Shown in pieces: positions 1-4,945 of a stretch of 7,861 nt of DNA; position 1 is the first letter of the stretch; the number at the start of each line of letters is the position of its first letter. Source of the DNA: Clostridia bacterium. GTDB lineage: Bacteria; Bacillota; Clostridia; TANB77; UBA1234. The position numbers and the translations under genes are program-made. Location of the stretch: contig CAADXZ010000152.1 in NCBI GenBank assembly GCA_900753135.1, forward strand, positions 1 to 7,861, in the 5' to 3' direction. The notes beneath the pieces were generated by a model. The model was not told the origin of the DNA and did no database searches. It was given only the letters and a program-made list of their open reading frames with translations.

Positions 1-134
1 GCTGCTGGTGCTGCTACAACTGCTGCTGCAGCTGCAGATACTCCAAATTTGTCTTCAATTGCTTTTACTAAATCAGCTAATTCTAAAACTGTAAGTTTTT
101 CGATTTCAGCTATTAAATTTTCGATTTTTTCCAT
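1..134 (-). CDS. rplL: Ribosomal protein L7/L12, N-terminal part (cut by window edge)
   Basis: L7/L12 forms the flexible stalk of the 50S subunit. It docks on L10 through its N-terminal dimerisation domain and recruits translation GTPases. My translation from the ATG at 134-132 gives 44 residues before the window ends. They begin MEKIENLIAEIEKLTVLEL and continue through ADLVKAIEDKFGVSAA into an Ala/Val/Pro-rich stretch. This is the typical L12 N-terminal helix pair followed by the alanine-rich hinge. The C-terminal factor-binding domain lies outside the window. An AAGGAG ribosome binding site sits just upstream of the ATG and supports the start. The gene follows rplJ by 107 bases, in the usual rplJL order. 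The identification is secure; the gene is incomplete only because of the window edge. Confidence 0.95.
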   Translation of the reverse strand, partial: MEKIENLIAEIEKLTVLELADLVKAIEDKFGVSAAAAAVVAAPA

Positions 135-157
135 TTTAAATTTCTCCTTTTCTTTTA

Positions 158-180
158 TTTTATGTTTTAGGCACATAAAA
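158..180 (-). repeat. Inverted repeat upstream of rplL (possible mRNA hairpin)
   Basis: The sequence shows a perfect 8-base inverted repeat, TTTTATGT and ACATAAAA, separated by 7 bases. It ends about 23 bases before the rplL start, just upstream of the ribosome binding site. It is AT-rich, so the stem would be weak. No U-tract follows on the minus strand, so it is not a terminator. A role in rplL translation or mRNA processing is only inference. Confidence 0.35.
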
Positions 181-201
181 GCCTTTTAATTTTATTTTTA
201 T

Positions 202-219
202 TAAGTACTTTTGTACTTA
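202..219 (-). repeat. Inverted repeat between rplJ and rplL (possible mRNA hairpin)
   Basis: The arms TAAGTAC and GTACTTA pair perfectly over 7 bases around a 4-base loop. The repeat lies 23 bases after the rplJ stop codon. On the minus strand the following bases are A-rich rather than T-rich, so it does not look like an intrinsic terminator. It could be an RNase processing site or a pause between rplJ and rplL, because L12 is needed in several copies per L10. That role is inferred, not shown. Confidence 0.35.
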
Positions 220-241
220 CTTGGGTTACACAATGACACGA

Positions 242-748
242 TTAGCCTTGTGCTGACTCTTTTTGTTCTCTAACTTGATCAAGAACAACTGCAACATTTC
301 TAATGTTAGCAAGCAATACAGTAGCAAGTTGAGTAAGTAACATTTCTTTTGATGGTAATTTAGCAAGTTTGATAACTTCTTTTGCATCAATTACTTTTCC
401 ATCCATTATTCCGCCTTTAATTTTATAGAATTCTGTGTTTTTTGCATAATCATATAAAACTTTAGCTGGTGCTACATAATCTTCATAGCTAAATGTAACT
501 GCTGTTGGTCCTTCTAATAATTTAGAAACTTCTTCAACATCTGTTCCTTTTACAGCAAATTTTAATGTTGAGTTCTTTGCAACTAGATATTCAGAATCTG
601 TTTTTCTTAAATCAGCTCTGATTTTTGTAATGTCTTCAACGTTAATTCCTCTGTAATCTGTTAATATAACTAACTTTGATTTACTGAATTTTTCTTTAAG
701 TGCTTCTGCATCACTTTGCTTTTTTGCTAGTACTTTTGCGTTTGGCAT
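242..748 (-). CDS. rplJ: Ribosomal protein L10
   Basis: L10 anchors the L7/L12 dimers to 23S rRNA next to L11 and so forms the base of the ribosomal stalk. In Firmicutes it also represses its own operon by binding the leader RNA. The 168-residue product has the normal length. Family landmarks are the N-terminal LVILTDYRGI region (about residues 26-35), the LLEGPTAVTFSYED segment (77-90), KGGIMDGKVI (111-120) and LAKLPSKEMLL (128-138). The C-terminal helix (about 140-165) is where L12 dimers bind. The start is supported by AGGAGG seven bases upstream of the ATG. The L10 leader and attenuator lie directly upstream, and rplL follows. Nothing looks broken or unusual. Confidence 0.97.
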   Translation of the reverse strand: MPNAKVLAKKQSDAEALKEKFSKSKLVILTDYRGINVEDITKIRADLRKTDSEYLVAKNSTLKFAVKGTDVEEVSKLLEGPTAVTFSYEDYVAPAKVLYDYAKNTEFYKIKGGIMDGKVIDAKEVIKLAKLPSKEMLLTQLATVLLANIRNVAVVLDQVREQKESAQG

Positions 749-765
749 TACTACACCTCCTCTTT

Positions 766-876
766 ATAAAAAATCTGACATACCACCGAAGTAATATGCC
801 AGATTAAATCCGCTCATTTTACCTCGGTAGGGTCCTTTACATACTTTTTATTAAGTATAACCTACTGTCTATGGTT
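766..876 (-). promoter_or_regulatory. Ribosomal L10 leader (autoregulatory 5' leader of rplJL)
   Basis: The rplA-rplJ gap contains the hallmarks of the Firmicutes L10 leader. On the minus strand these are ACCATAGACAGTAGG (875-861) and GGACCCTACCGAGGT (835-821). GTAGG at 865-861 pairs with CCTAC at 831-827. Inside that helix is a further 6-bp hairpin, ATACTT (858-853) with AAGTAT (846-841). A terminator follows. In the established mechanism, excess L10 or the L10-L12 complex binds the conserved helix-bulge region and favours early termination, which lowers rplJ-rplL expression. The sequence match is strong. The mechanism is transferred from the family rather than shown here. Confidence 0.92.
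768..804 (-). terminator. Attenuator terminator of the L10 leader
   Basis: A 14-bp stem pairs bases 804-791 with 786-773 and contains three G-U wobbles. It is capped by a UUCG tetraloop (790-787) and followed on the minus strand by a T run ending in TTTTTTAT. This is a complete intrinsic terminator. It lies 25 bases before the rplJ start codon and just upstream of its ribosome binding site. The position, at the end of an L10 leader and before the coding region, marks it as an attenuator rather than an operon end. Confidence 0.92.
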
Positions 877-893
877 ATATTATATTTATAACT

Positions 894-1574
894 TTACGCT
901 TTAACTTGGATACCAGGTCCCATTGTGCTAGAAACTGACATACCTTTAATATATTGACCTTTAGCAGCAGCTGGTTTAGCTTTTACTATTGCGTCATATA
1001 ATGTTGTAAAGTTTTCTACAAGCTTATCTGCTCCGAAAGATAATTTACCAATTGGGCAGTGGATAATATTATTCTTGTCCAATCTGTACTCTATCTTACC
1101 TGCTTTGATTTCGCTAACAGCTTTAGCAACATCCATAGTAACTGTTCCTGATTTTGGGTTAGGCATTAAACCTTTTGGTCCTAATACTTTACCTAATCTA
1201 CCAATAATACCCATCATATCTGGTGTAGCTACGATAACATCATAATCAAACCAGTTTTCTTTTTCGATTTTTGGTATTAAATCTTCAGCTCCTACGAAAT
1301 CTGCCCCTGCAGCTTCAGCCTCTTTAGCCTTATCACCCTTTGCAAATACTAAAACTCTTTGTGTTTTACCTGTTCCGTGTGGTAATACTATAACACCTCT
1401 AACTTGTTGATCAGCGTGTTTTGAATCAACACCTAATCTGAAGTGTGCTTCAACTGTTTCATCAAATTTAGCTTTTGGCATTTTCTCAATTAAATCAAAT
1501 GCTGATTTAAGATCGTAAGAAACGCCTTTTTCAATAAGCTTTACGCTCTCTTGATATCTTTTTCCTCTTTTCAT
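894..1574 (-). CDS. rplA: Ribosomal protein L1
   Basis: L1 binds helices 76-78 of 23S rRNA and forms the mobile L1 stalk that helps release deacylated tRNA from the E site. In several bacteria it also represses its own mRNA. The 226-residue length is normal. Conserved landmarks are the HADQQVRGVIVLPHGTGK region (about 53-70), the L1 signature IIGRLGKVLGPKGLMPNPKSG (123-143) and the C-terminal motif KGMSVSSTMGPGIQV (210-224). The start is fixed by AGGAGG five bases upstream of the ATG. The gene follows rplK by 57 bases, and that gap can fold into a small hairpin. The L10 leader lies between this gene and rplJ. Confidence 0.97.
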   Translation of the reverse strand: MKRGKRYQESVKLIEKGVSYDLKSAFDLIEKMPKAKFDETVEAHFRLGVDSKHADQQVRGVIVLPHGTGKTQRVLVFAKGDKAKEAEAAGADFVGAEDLIPKIEKENWFDYDVIVATPDMMGIIGRLGKVLGPKGLMPNPKSGTVTMDVAKAVSEIKAGKIEYRLDKNNIIHCPIGKLSFGADKLVENFTTLYDAIVKAKPAAAKGQYIKGMSVSSTMGPGIQVKA

Positions 1575-1586
1575 TTTTTCCTCCTT

Positions 1587-1616
1587 TGGTACAAACGAGA
1601 TTGGTTATCTCTCCCA
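1587..1616 (-). promoter_or_regulatory. Candidate L1-binding leader hairpin upstream of rplA
   Basis: The rplK-rplA gap can fold into two stacked short helices. The outer one is TGG (1616-1614) with CCA (1589-1587). The inner one is GAGAT (1611-1607) with ATCTC (1601-1597), with an AACCA loop. The two helices are separated by an asymmetric internal loop, GA on one side and GTTTGTA on the other. The element ends just before the rplA AGGAGG. A short helix interrupted by an asymmetric loop beside the rplA ribosome binding site resembles L1 rRNA and mRNA target sites, so autoregulation by L1 is a reasonable inference. It needs comparison with related genomes. Confidence 0.4.
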
Positions 1617-1631
1617 TAATTAAAATCTGAA

Positions 1632-2060
1632 TTAGTCTTCTACAACTATTCCCATACTTCTAGCTGTTCCTTTAACCATGCTAGTTGCAGCTTCTAAGCT
1701 TGCAGCGTTTAAATCTTGCATTTTTGTTTTAGCAATTTCTTCAGCTGTAGCTGATGTTATTTTAGCTACTTTATCTTTATTAGGTTTTGCAGAACCTTTA
1801 TCGATTTTTGCAGCTTTTAATAATAAGTCAGCAACTGGTGGTACTTTTGTAATAAAGCTAAAAGATTTGTCTTGATATACTGTAATTACAACTGGTATTG
1901 TCATTCCTGGTTGATCTGCAGTTTTATCATTGAATTCTTTTACAAATTGCATGATGTTGATACCACTTGAACCTAAAGCTGGTCCTACTGGTGGTGCTGG
2001 AGTTGCCTTTCCTGCTGGTATTTGCAATTTTATAACGTTAGTAACTTTCTTTTCTGCCAT
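1632..2060 (-). CDS. rplK: Ribosomal protein L11
   Basis: L11 binds the GTPase-associated region of 23S rRNA with L10 and is needed for the stringent response and for elongation-factor function. The 142-residue product has the normal family length. The N-terminal domain carries the conserved proline-rich segment IPAGKATPAPPVGPALG (14-30) and then GINIMQFVKEFN (33-44). The C-terminal RNA-binding domain includes KGSAKPNKDKV (88-98) and the terminal TSMVKGTARSMGIVV (126-140). The ATG is preceded by GGAGG with six to seven bases of spacing. The gene starts 17 bases after nusG ends, so its ribosome binding site sits immediately after the nusG stop. Confidence 0.97.
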   Translation of the reverse strand: MAEKKVTNVIKLQIPAGKATPAPPVGPALGSSGINIMQFVKEFNDKTADQPGMTIPVVITVYQDKSFSFITKVPPVADLLLKAAKIDKGSAKPNKDKVAKITSATAEEIAKTKMQDLNAASLEAATSMVKGTARSMGIVVED

Positions 2061-2077
2061 TTTTTACACCTCCTAAA

Positions 2078-2617
2078 TTACATTTTCTGTATTTGTGAAA
2101 ATTCTAGTTCTACTGGGGTTTCCCTACCAAACATAGAAACTAAAACTCTTACTTTCTCTTTTTCCATGCTTATTTCTTCTACTACACCAATGAAGCTTTC
2201 TAGAGGTCCAGAAACAACTTTTACTGTATCTCCTACCTCGTAGTCAACATTTACTGGCACTTTTTCGAAGCCCATGCTTCTTATTTCTTCATCTGTAAGT
2301 GGAACTGGCTTTCCTCCTGCTCCAACGAATCCTGTAACACCTCTTACATTTCTTACGACATACCAAGATTCTTCTGTTAAAATCATCTTTATTAGAACAT
2401 ATCCTGGAAATACTTTCTTAAGAGTTGTTTTTCTTTTATCGTCTTTTATTTCAATTTGTTCTTCAAGAGGAACTATTACTTCTTGAACAAGATGTTGCAT
2501 GTTTCGATTTTCTACAGCCTTTTCCAAAGTATCTTTTACTTTATTTTCATAGCCTGAATATGTATGAACTACATACCACTTTGCTACTTCTGTATTATTT
2601 GTATTATCTTGAGGCAT
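2078..2617 (-). CDS. nusG: Transcription elongation/termination factor NusG
   Basis: NusG binds the RNA polymerase clamp through its NGN domain. Through its KOW domain it contacts partners such as Rho or the ribosome, and in Firmicutes it promotes pausing. The 179-residue product shows the NGN domain at about 12-118, with KWYVVHTYSGYE at 13-24 and FPGYVLIKM at 70-78, which are strongly conserved. The KOW domain (about 126-178) contains GDTVKVVSGPLESFIGVVEEI. The first ten residues are a short polar Asn-rich extension. The ATG is preceded by AAGGAGG with good spacing. The gene lies between secE (62-base gap) and rplK (17-base gap), the standard bacterial arrangement. Confidence 0.97.
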   Translation of the reverse strand: MPQDNTNNTEVAKWYVVHTYSGYENKVKDTLEKAVENRNMQHLVQEVIVPLEEQIEIKDDKRKTTLKKVFPGYVLIKMILTEESWYVVRNVRGVTGFVGAGGKPVPLTDEEIRSMGFEKVPVNVDYEVGDTVKVVSGPLESFIGVVEEISMEKEKVRVLVSMFGRETPVELEFSQIQKM

Positions 2618-2679
2618 GATATTCCTCCTTTATTCATTTTTCAACTACTGAAACTTTTTAAATCAATTACTATTTGAAA

Positions 2680-3009
2680 CTATTCTAAAATTTCGCCACT
2701 TGGACTGTCTGTCGTTTCACCACTTACTTCTCCACTTAGAGTTCCATTATTTAACTCTCCGCTTGCATCTCCGCTTACGTTTTGTTCTATTTTTGTATCT
2801 CTTCCAAGAATTAAGCCATACCAACGATCACTTAAGAAATTAAAGAAAAGATTTAAAACGATTAGTATTGCTGAAATCAATAAAACAAATGCAATTGTAA
2901 CAAACGTACTTTTTACAGTTTGTTTACCTGTAGGCCATATTACTTTCTTTAATTCAGCCTTCATATTTTGAAAAAAGCCTCTTTTAACTTTTTTATCATC
3001 ATTTTGCAT
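2680..3009 (-). CDS. secE: Preprotein translocase subunit SecE with an extended acidic tail
   Basis: SecE clamps SecY in the SecYEG translocon of the cytoplasmic membrane. The family core is clear: an N-terminal basic segment, the conserved amphipathic region with KAELKKVIWPTGKQT (17-31), and one transmembrane helix at about 34-60. At 109 residues the protein is longer than typical single-span SecE, which is about 60-75 residues. The excess is a C-terminal tail (about 70-109) that is acidic, low-complexity and built around repeated Ser-Gly-Asp/Glu units (SGD, SGE). In the known N-in topology this tail would lie outside the membrane. The start has an AAAGGTG ribosome binding site nine bases upstream. 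The gene is 31 bases after rpmG. The core assignment is firm; the tail's role is unknown. Confidence 0.93.
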   Translation of the reverse strand: MQNDDKKVKRGFFQNMKAELKKVIWPTGKQTVKSTFVTIAFVLLISAILIVLNLFFNFLSDRWYGLILGRDTKIEQNVSGDASGELNNGTLSGEVSGETTDSPSGEILE

Positions 3010-3040
3010 ATTAATTCACACCTTTGTACTAATTTTATTC

Positions 3041-3190
3041 TTATTTTGTTTCTTTGTGTTCTGTATGTTTTTTGCAGAATTTACAATACTTTTTCATTTC
3101 TATTCTATCTGGATCATTCTTTTTATTCTTTTTTGTATCGTAATTTCTTTGTTTGCATTCTGTACATGCTAAAGTAATTTTATCTCTCAT
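3041..3190 (-). CDS. rpmG: Ribosomal protein L33 (zinc-ribbon form)
   Basis: This is a 49-codon gene. Translating the minus strand from the ATG at 3190-3188 to TAA at 3043-3041 gives MRDKITLACTECKQRNY, then a DTKKNKKNDPDRIEMKKYC segment and FCKKHTEHKETK. It has the L33 length and the family phrase RNYDTKKNK. Two Cys-x-x-Cys pairs, Cys9/Cys12 and Cys36/Cys39, mark the zinc-binding form; zinc-free paralogues lack them. L33 sits near the E site of the 50S subunit. An AAGGGGA ribosome binding site lies about eight bases upstream. It is the first gene after the promoter at 3265-3293, and it precedes secE as in most Firmicutes. In zinc limitation such proteins are often replaced by Cys-free paralogues, but no such regulation is visible here. 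Confidence 0.96.
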   Translation of the reverse strand: MRDKITLACTECKQRNYDTKKNKKNDPDRIEMKKYCKFCKKHTEHKETK

Positions 3191-3218
3191 CTTATTCTTC
3201 CCCTTCCGCTACATTGTT

Positions 3219-3252
3219 CGCATATTTGTTCAAAAAAAAAGAACCTTCTGCG
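3219..3252 (-). promoter_or_regulatory. Leader hairpin with a nine-U loop in the rpmG-secE-nusG 5' UTR
   Basis: In the predicted leader, CGCA (3252-3249) can pair with TGCG (3222-3219), and GTTC (3244-3241) with GAAC (3231-3228). Nine consecutive T residues (3240-3232) form the loop. The two helices are separated by an asymmetric internal loop. The element begins about six bases after the predicted transcription start and ends 28 bases before the rpmG start codon. The T run is in the loop rather than after a stem, so it does not look like a normal terminator. Its function, if any, is unknown. I do not recognise it as a known leader family. Confidence 0.35.
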
Positions 3253-3264
3253 GTTTGCTAGCTC

Positions 3265-3293
3265 ATTCTACCACGTCAGTCCTTTTTTGTCAA
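3265..3293 (-). promoter_or_regulatory. Sigma-A-type promoter of the rpmG-secE-nusG-rplKA operon
   Basis: On the minus strand a perfect -35 box TTGACA (3293-3288) is followed by exactly 17 bases and a -10 box TAGAAT (3270-3265), which differs from consensus at one position. Transcription would start near 3258, giving a leader of about 68 bases before rpmG. The location in the gap between the polysaccharide genes and the ribosomal genes fits well. No operator or terminator was found beside it. The 33 bases between the upstream glycosyltransferase stop and the -35 box contain nothing I recognise. Confidence 0.88.
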
Positions 3294-3326
3294 TACCTTT
3301 TGCAATATTTGCGTTTGTATTACCTT

Positions 3327-4412
3327 TTATTGATATATTTTTAATGCATCATCCACCATTCTGTTAACAGAATACATCTTTTCAATTACTTCTCTATTAT
3401 ATCTTCCCATTTCAGGCGTTTTATTTTTTAATAATTTTAGTATATCGCTTTTTAATCTTTCTTTTGTCAAATTTGGCATTCCTCTACAAGTAAAATTCGT
3501 GTCAATTGCCATTTGTAAATTCTTTTCATCTAGAATTCCTAAATATCCTTGTCCGTTTGCCGAATTACCTGCTAATATTACAGGAAGTTCTGTCGCCATA
3601 GCTTCTAAAGCACATCTACTAACTCCAACAAATATATCTCCTAAGTTTAATAATTCATTTATGTCTGTTCGTGGTCCTTTAACTAATGTAATATTTGAAA
3701 TGTTCTTTGTTTTTTCCTGTAACTCATCATAATAGTTTCCTCCGCCGACAACTATAAGCTGCACACCGCTATCTGATTCTTTATCTAAATCATCCAAAAT
3801 TTCAGCTAAAGTAGAAACTACTTCTTTCGTATCTTGATCTATTCTACTTACATGAATTATTTTATCTTTTCCTGGAATTAATTTTACATCTGAAGTAATT
3901 GGTATTTCCATTTTTTTATACGTTTCTAAATCAATTCCGTTTACCGTTACAAAAACATTTTTCTCATCTAATCCATAGTCTTGAACAACCTGTTTTTTTA
4001 TGTCCTCACTAACAGCAAGAGTTTTTTCTCCCCAATTTGTTAACTTTTTCAAAATAAAGTTTAATCTATAGATTCCATGAACTGTCGTAACAAAGTGTGT
4101 TTTTGTCTTTTTACACACAATTCCACAGATTGCCCCCGGTATTCTAGCATGAGCATGTACAACGTCTATATTATTATTTTTAATTGTTTTTTCTATAGTT
4201 TTTATGGAAGTAATTATATGATTAATCTTTTTATCCTTAAGTGGCGCATATATGTGTTGTATCCCATTTTTTTCAATCTCTGAAACAAGTTTTCCACCAG
4301 CAGAAACCACAAAAACATTATTTTTTCTTTTTTTCAATGCTTTTGCAAGTTCTAACACGTGTGTTTCAGCTCCACCCATATTCATTTCCATTGTAACCAG
4401 AAGTATGTTCAT
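3327..4412 (-). CDS. GT4-type glycosyltransferase (GT-B fold)
   Basis: This is probably a cytoplasmic retaining glycosyltransferase that adds a sugar from a nucleotide donor to a lipid-linked glycan. The 361-residue length suits a GT-B enzyme. Visible landmarks are the N-terminal MGGAETHVLELAKAL (12-26), VVHAHARIPG (84-93), VTTVHGIYR (108-116), the VSEDI and NGID segments, and HVSRID at 187-192, where the C-terminal domain begins. The donor-site region reads VSRCALEAMATELPVILAG (264-282). It keeps the second glutamate of the EX7E motif (Glu270), but Val262 occupies the first glutamate position. The usual Lys-Gly of the GR-x-x-x-x-KG motif is not obvious either. The start is supported by GGAGGG 11 bases upstream. 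The gene is the last of the polysaccharide group. Donor and acceptor cannot be read from the sequence. Confidence 0.85.
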   Translation of the reverse strand: MNILLVTMEMNMGGAETHVLELAKALKKRKNNVFVVSAGGKLVSEIEKNGIQHIYAPLKDKKINHIITSIKTIEKTIKNNNIDVVHAHARIPGAICGIVCKKTKTHFVTTVHGIYRLNFILKKLTNWGEKTLAVSEDIKKQVVQDYGLDEKNVFVTVNGIDLETYKKMEIPITSDVKLIPGKDKIIHVSRIDQDTKEVVSTLAEILDDLDKESDSGVQLIVVGGGNYYDELQEKTKNISNITLVKGPRTDINELLNLGDIFVGVSRCALEAMATELPVILAGNSANGQGYLGILDEKNLQMAIDTNFTCRGMPNLTKERLKSDILKLLKNKTPEMGRYNREVIEKMYSVNRMVDDALKIYQ

Positions 4413-4446
4413 ATCTATATATACCCTCCGTAATAAATCTTTTGTA

Positions 4447-4932
4447 CTACTTTACACTTATCTCTGAAACCTTTCCAGTTGTTTTTGCATACTTAGTTTC
4501 GAACTTCTTTTCACTGTCTAGTTTTAATTCTATTGTCTTGTTTGCATAGTATGCATCTGTTTCCACAGTTCCTGGTGTTTCTATTGTTAAAGTCATATCG
4601 TATCTATAAGTATTATTAACTAGCTCTGTTTTACCATTTTCCATTATCTCATATGTTTCAGCTGGAACAGTTTCAACATTAGTTATTTTGCCAATATTTA
4701 CACCTGTTTGTGAATCATAAACAATATCCCCACTTTCGAAGGCTTTAACCGTGAAATCTCTTATACTCTTTACCTCAATTTTATATTCGATAATTTCATT
4801 TGAACTTTCCTCTGTTTTGTTGTTAAACTTTCCAAATTTAATAATTGCTCCTAAAACTAGTAAGACTACCACCAATAAAACAAAGAAATCCACTATATTT
4901 ATTTTGCCAAATATTTTTCCATCTTTAATCAT
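4447..4932 (-). CDS. DUF4330-type membrane-anchored protein
   Basis: This 161-residue protein has a short basic cytoplasmic N-terminus (MIKDGKIFGKINIVD) and one transmembrane helix (about 12-34). A beta-rich domain of about 125 residues follows, presumably outside the membrane. The opening phrase and overall layout match what I know of DUF4330, a family of unknown function often found beside polysaccharide genes in clostridia. Key residues include VYDS (71-74), NIGKI (79-83) and DMTLTIE (112-118). The same motifs, in the same order and at nearly the same spacing, occur in the C-terminal domain of the upstream gene, so the two are paralogues. The Shine-Dalgarno AGGTGAG overlaps the TAG stop of that gene, five bases before this ATG, which suggests coupled translation. 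The molecular function is unknown. Confidence 0.75.
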   Translation of the reverse strand: MIKDGKIFGKINIVDFFVLLVVVLLVLGAIIKFGKFNNKTEESSNEIIEYKIEVKSIRDFTVKAFESGDIVYDSQTGVNIGKITNVETVPAETYEIMENGKTELVNNTYRYDMTLTIETPGTVETDAYYANKTIELKLDSEKKFETKYAKTTGKVSEISVK

Positions 4933-4937
4933 ACACT

Positions 4938-4945
4938 CTCACCTA
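4938..4945 (-). promoter_or_regulatory. Ribosome binding site overlapping the upstream stop codon
   Basis: On the minus strand TAGGTGAG contains both the TAG stop of the fused glycosyltransferase (4945-4943) and the Shine-Dalgarno AGGTGAG of the DUF4330 gene, five bases before its ATG. This layout is typical of translational coupling and fixes the downstream start. It also serves as a model for the suspected fossil boundary inside the upstream gene. Confidence 0.7.

Noticed and set aside
202..219. rplJ-rplL hairpin as an intrinsic terminator
   Set aside because: The minus-strand bases after the stem are A-rich, and the stem is only 7 bp with low GC.
879..890. TATAAT and TATAAA -10-like hexamers at the rplA end, possibly a separate rplJL promoter
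   Set aside because: No convincing -35 box at 16-18 bases. The predicted start for TATAAT would fall inside the conserved L10 leader motif, and the region is simply AT-rich.
3232..3252. T9 run after AACC-GCAGAA-GGTT as an intrinsic terminator
   Set aside because: The stem is only four base pairs and lies between a strong promoter and rpmG, so termination there would silence the ribosomal operon. No alternative antiterminator is evident.
3244..3280. A tRNA-like stretch (GTGGTAGAAT and GGTTC) in the rpmG upstream region
   Set aside because: No acceptor stem, anticodon arm or proper TPsiC arm can be formed. The bases are explained by the promoter -10 region and the leader.
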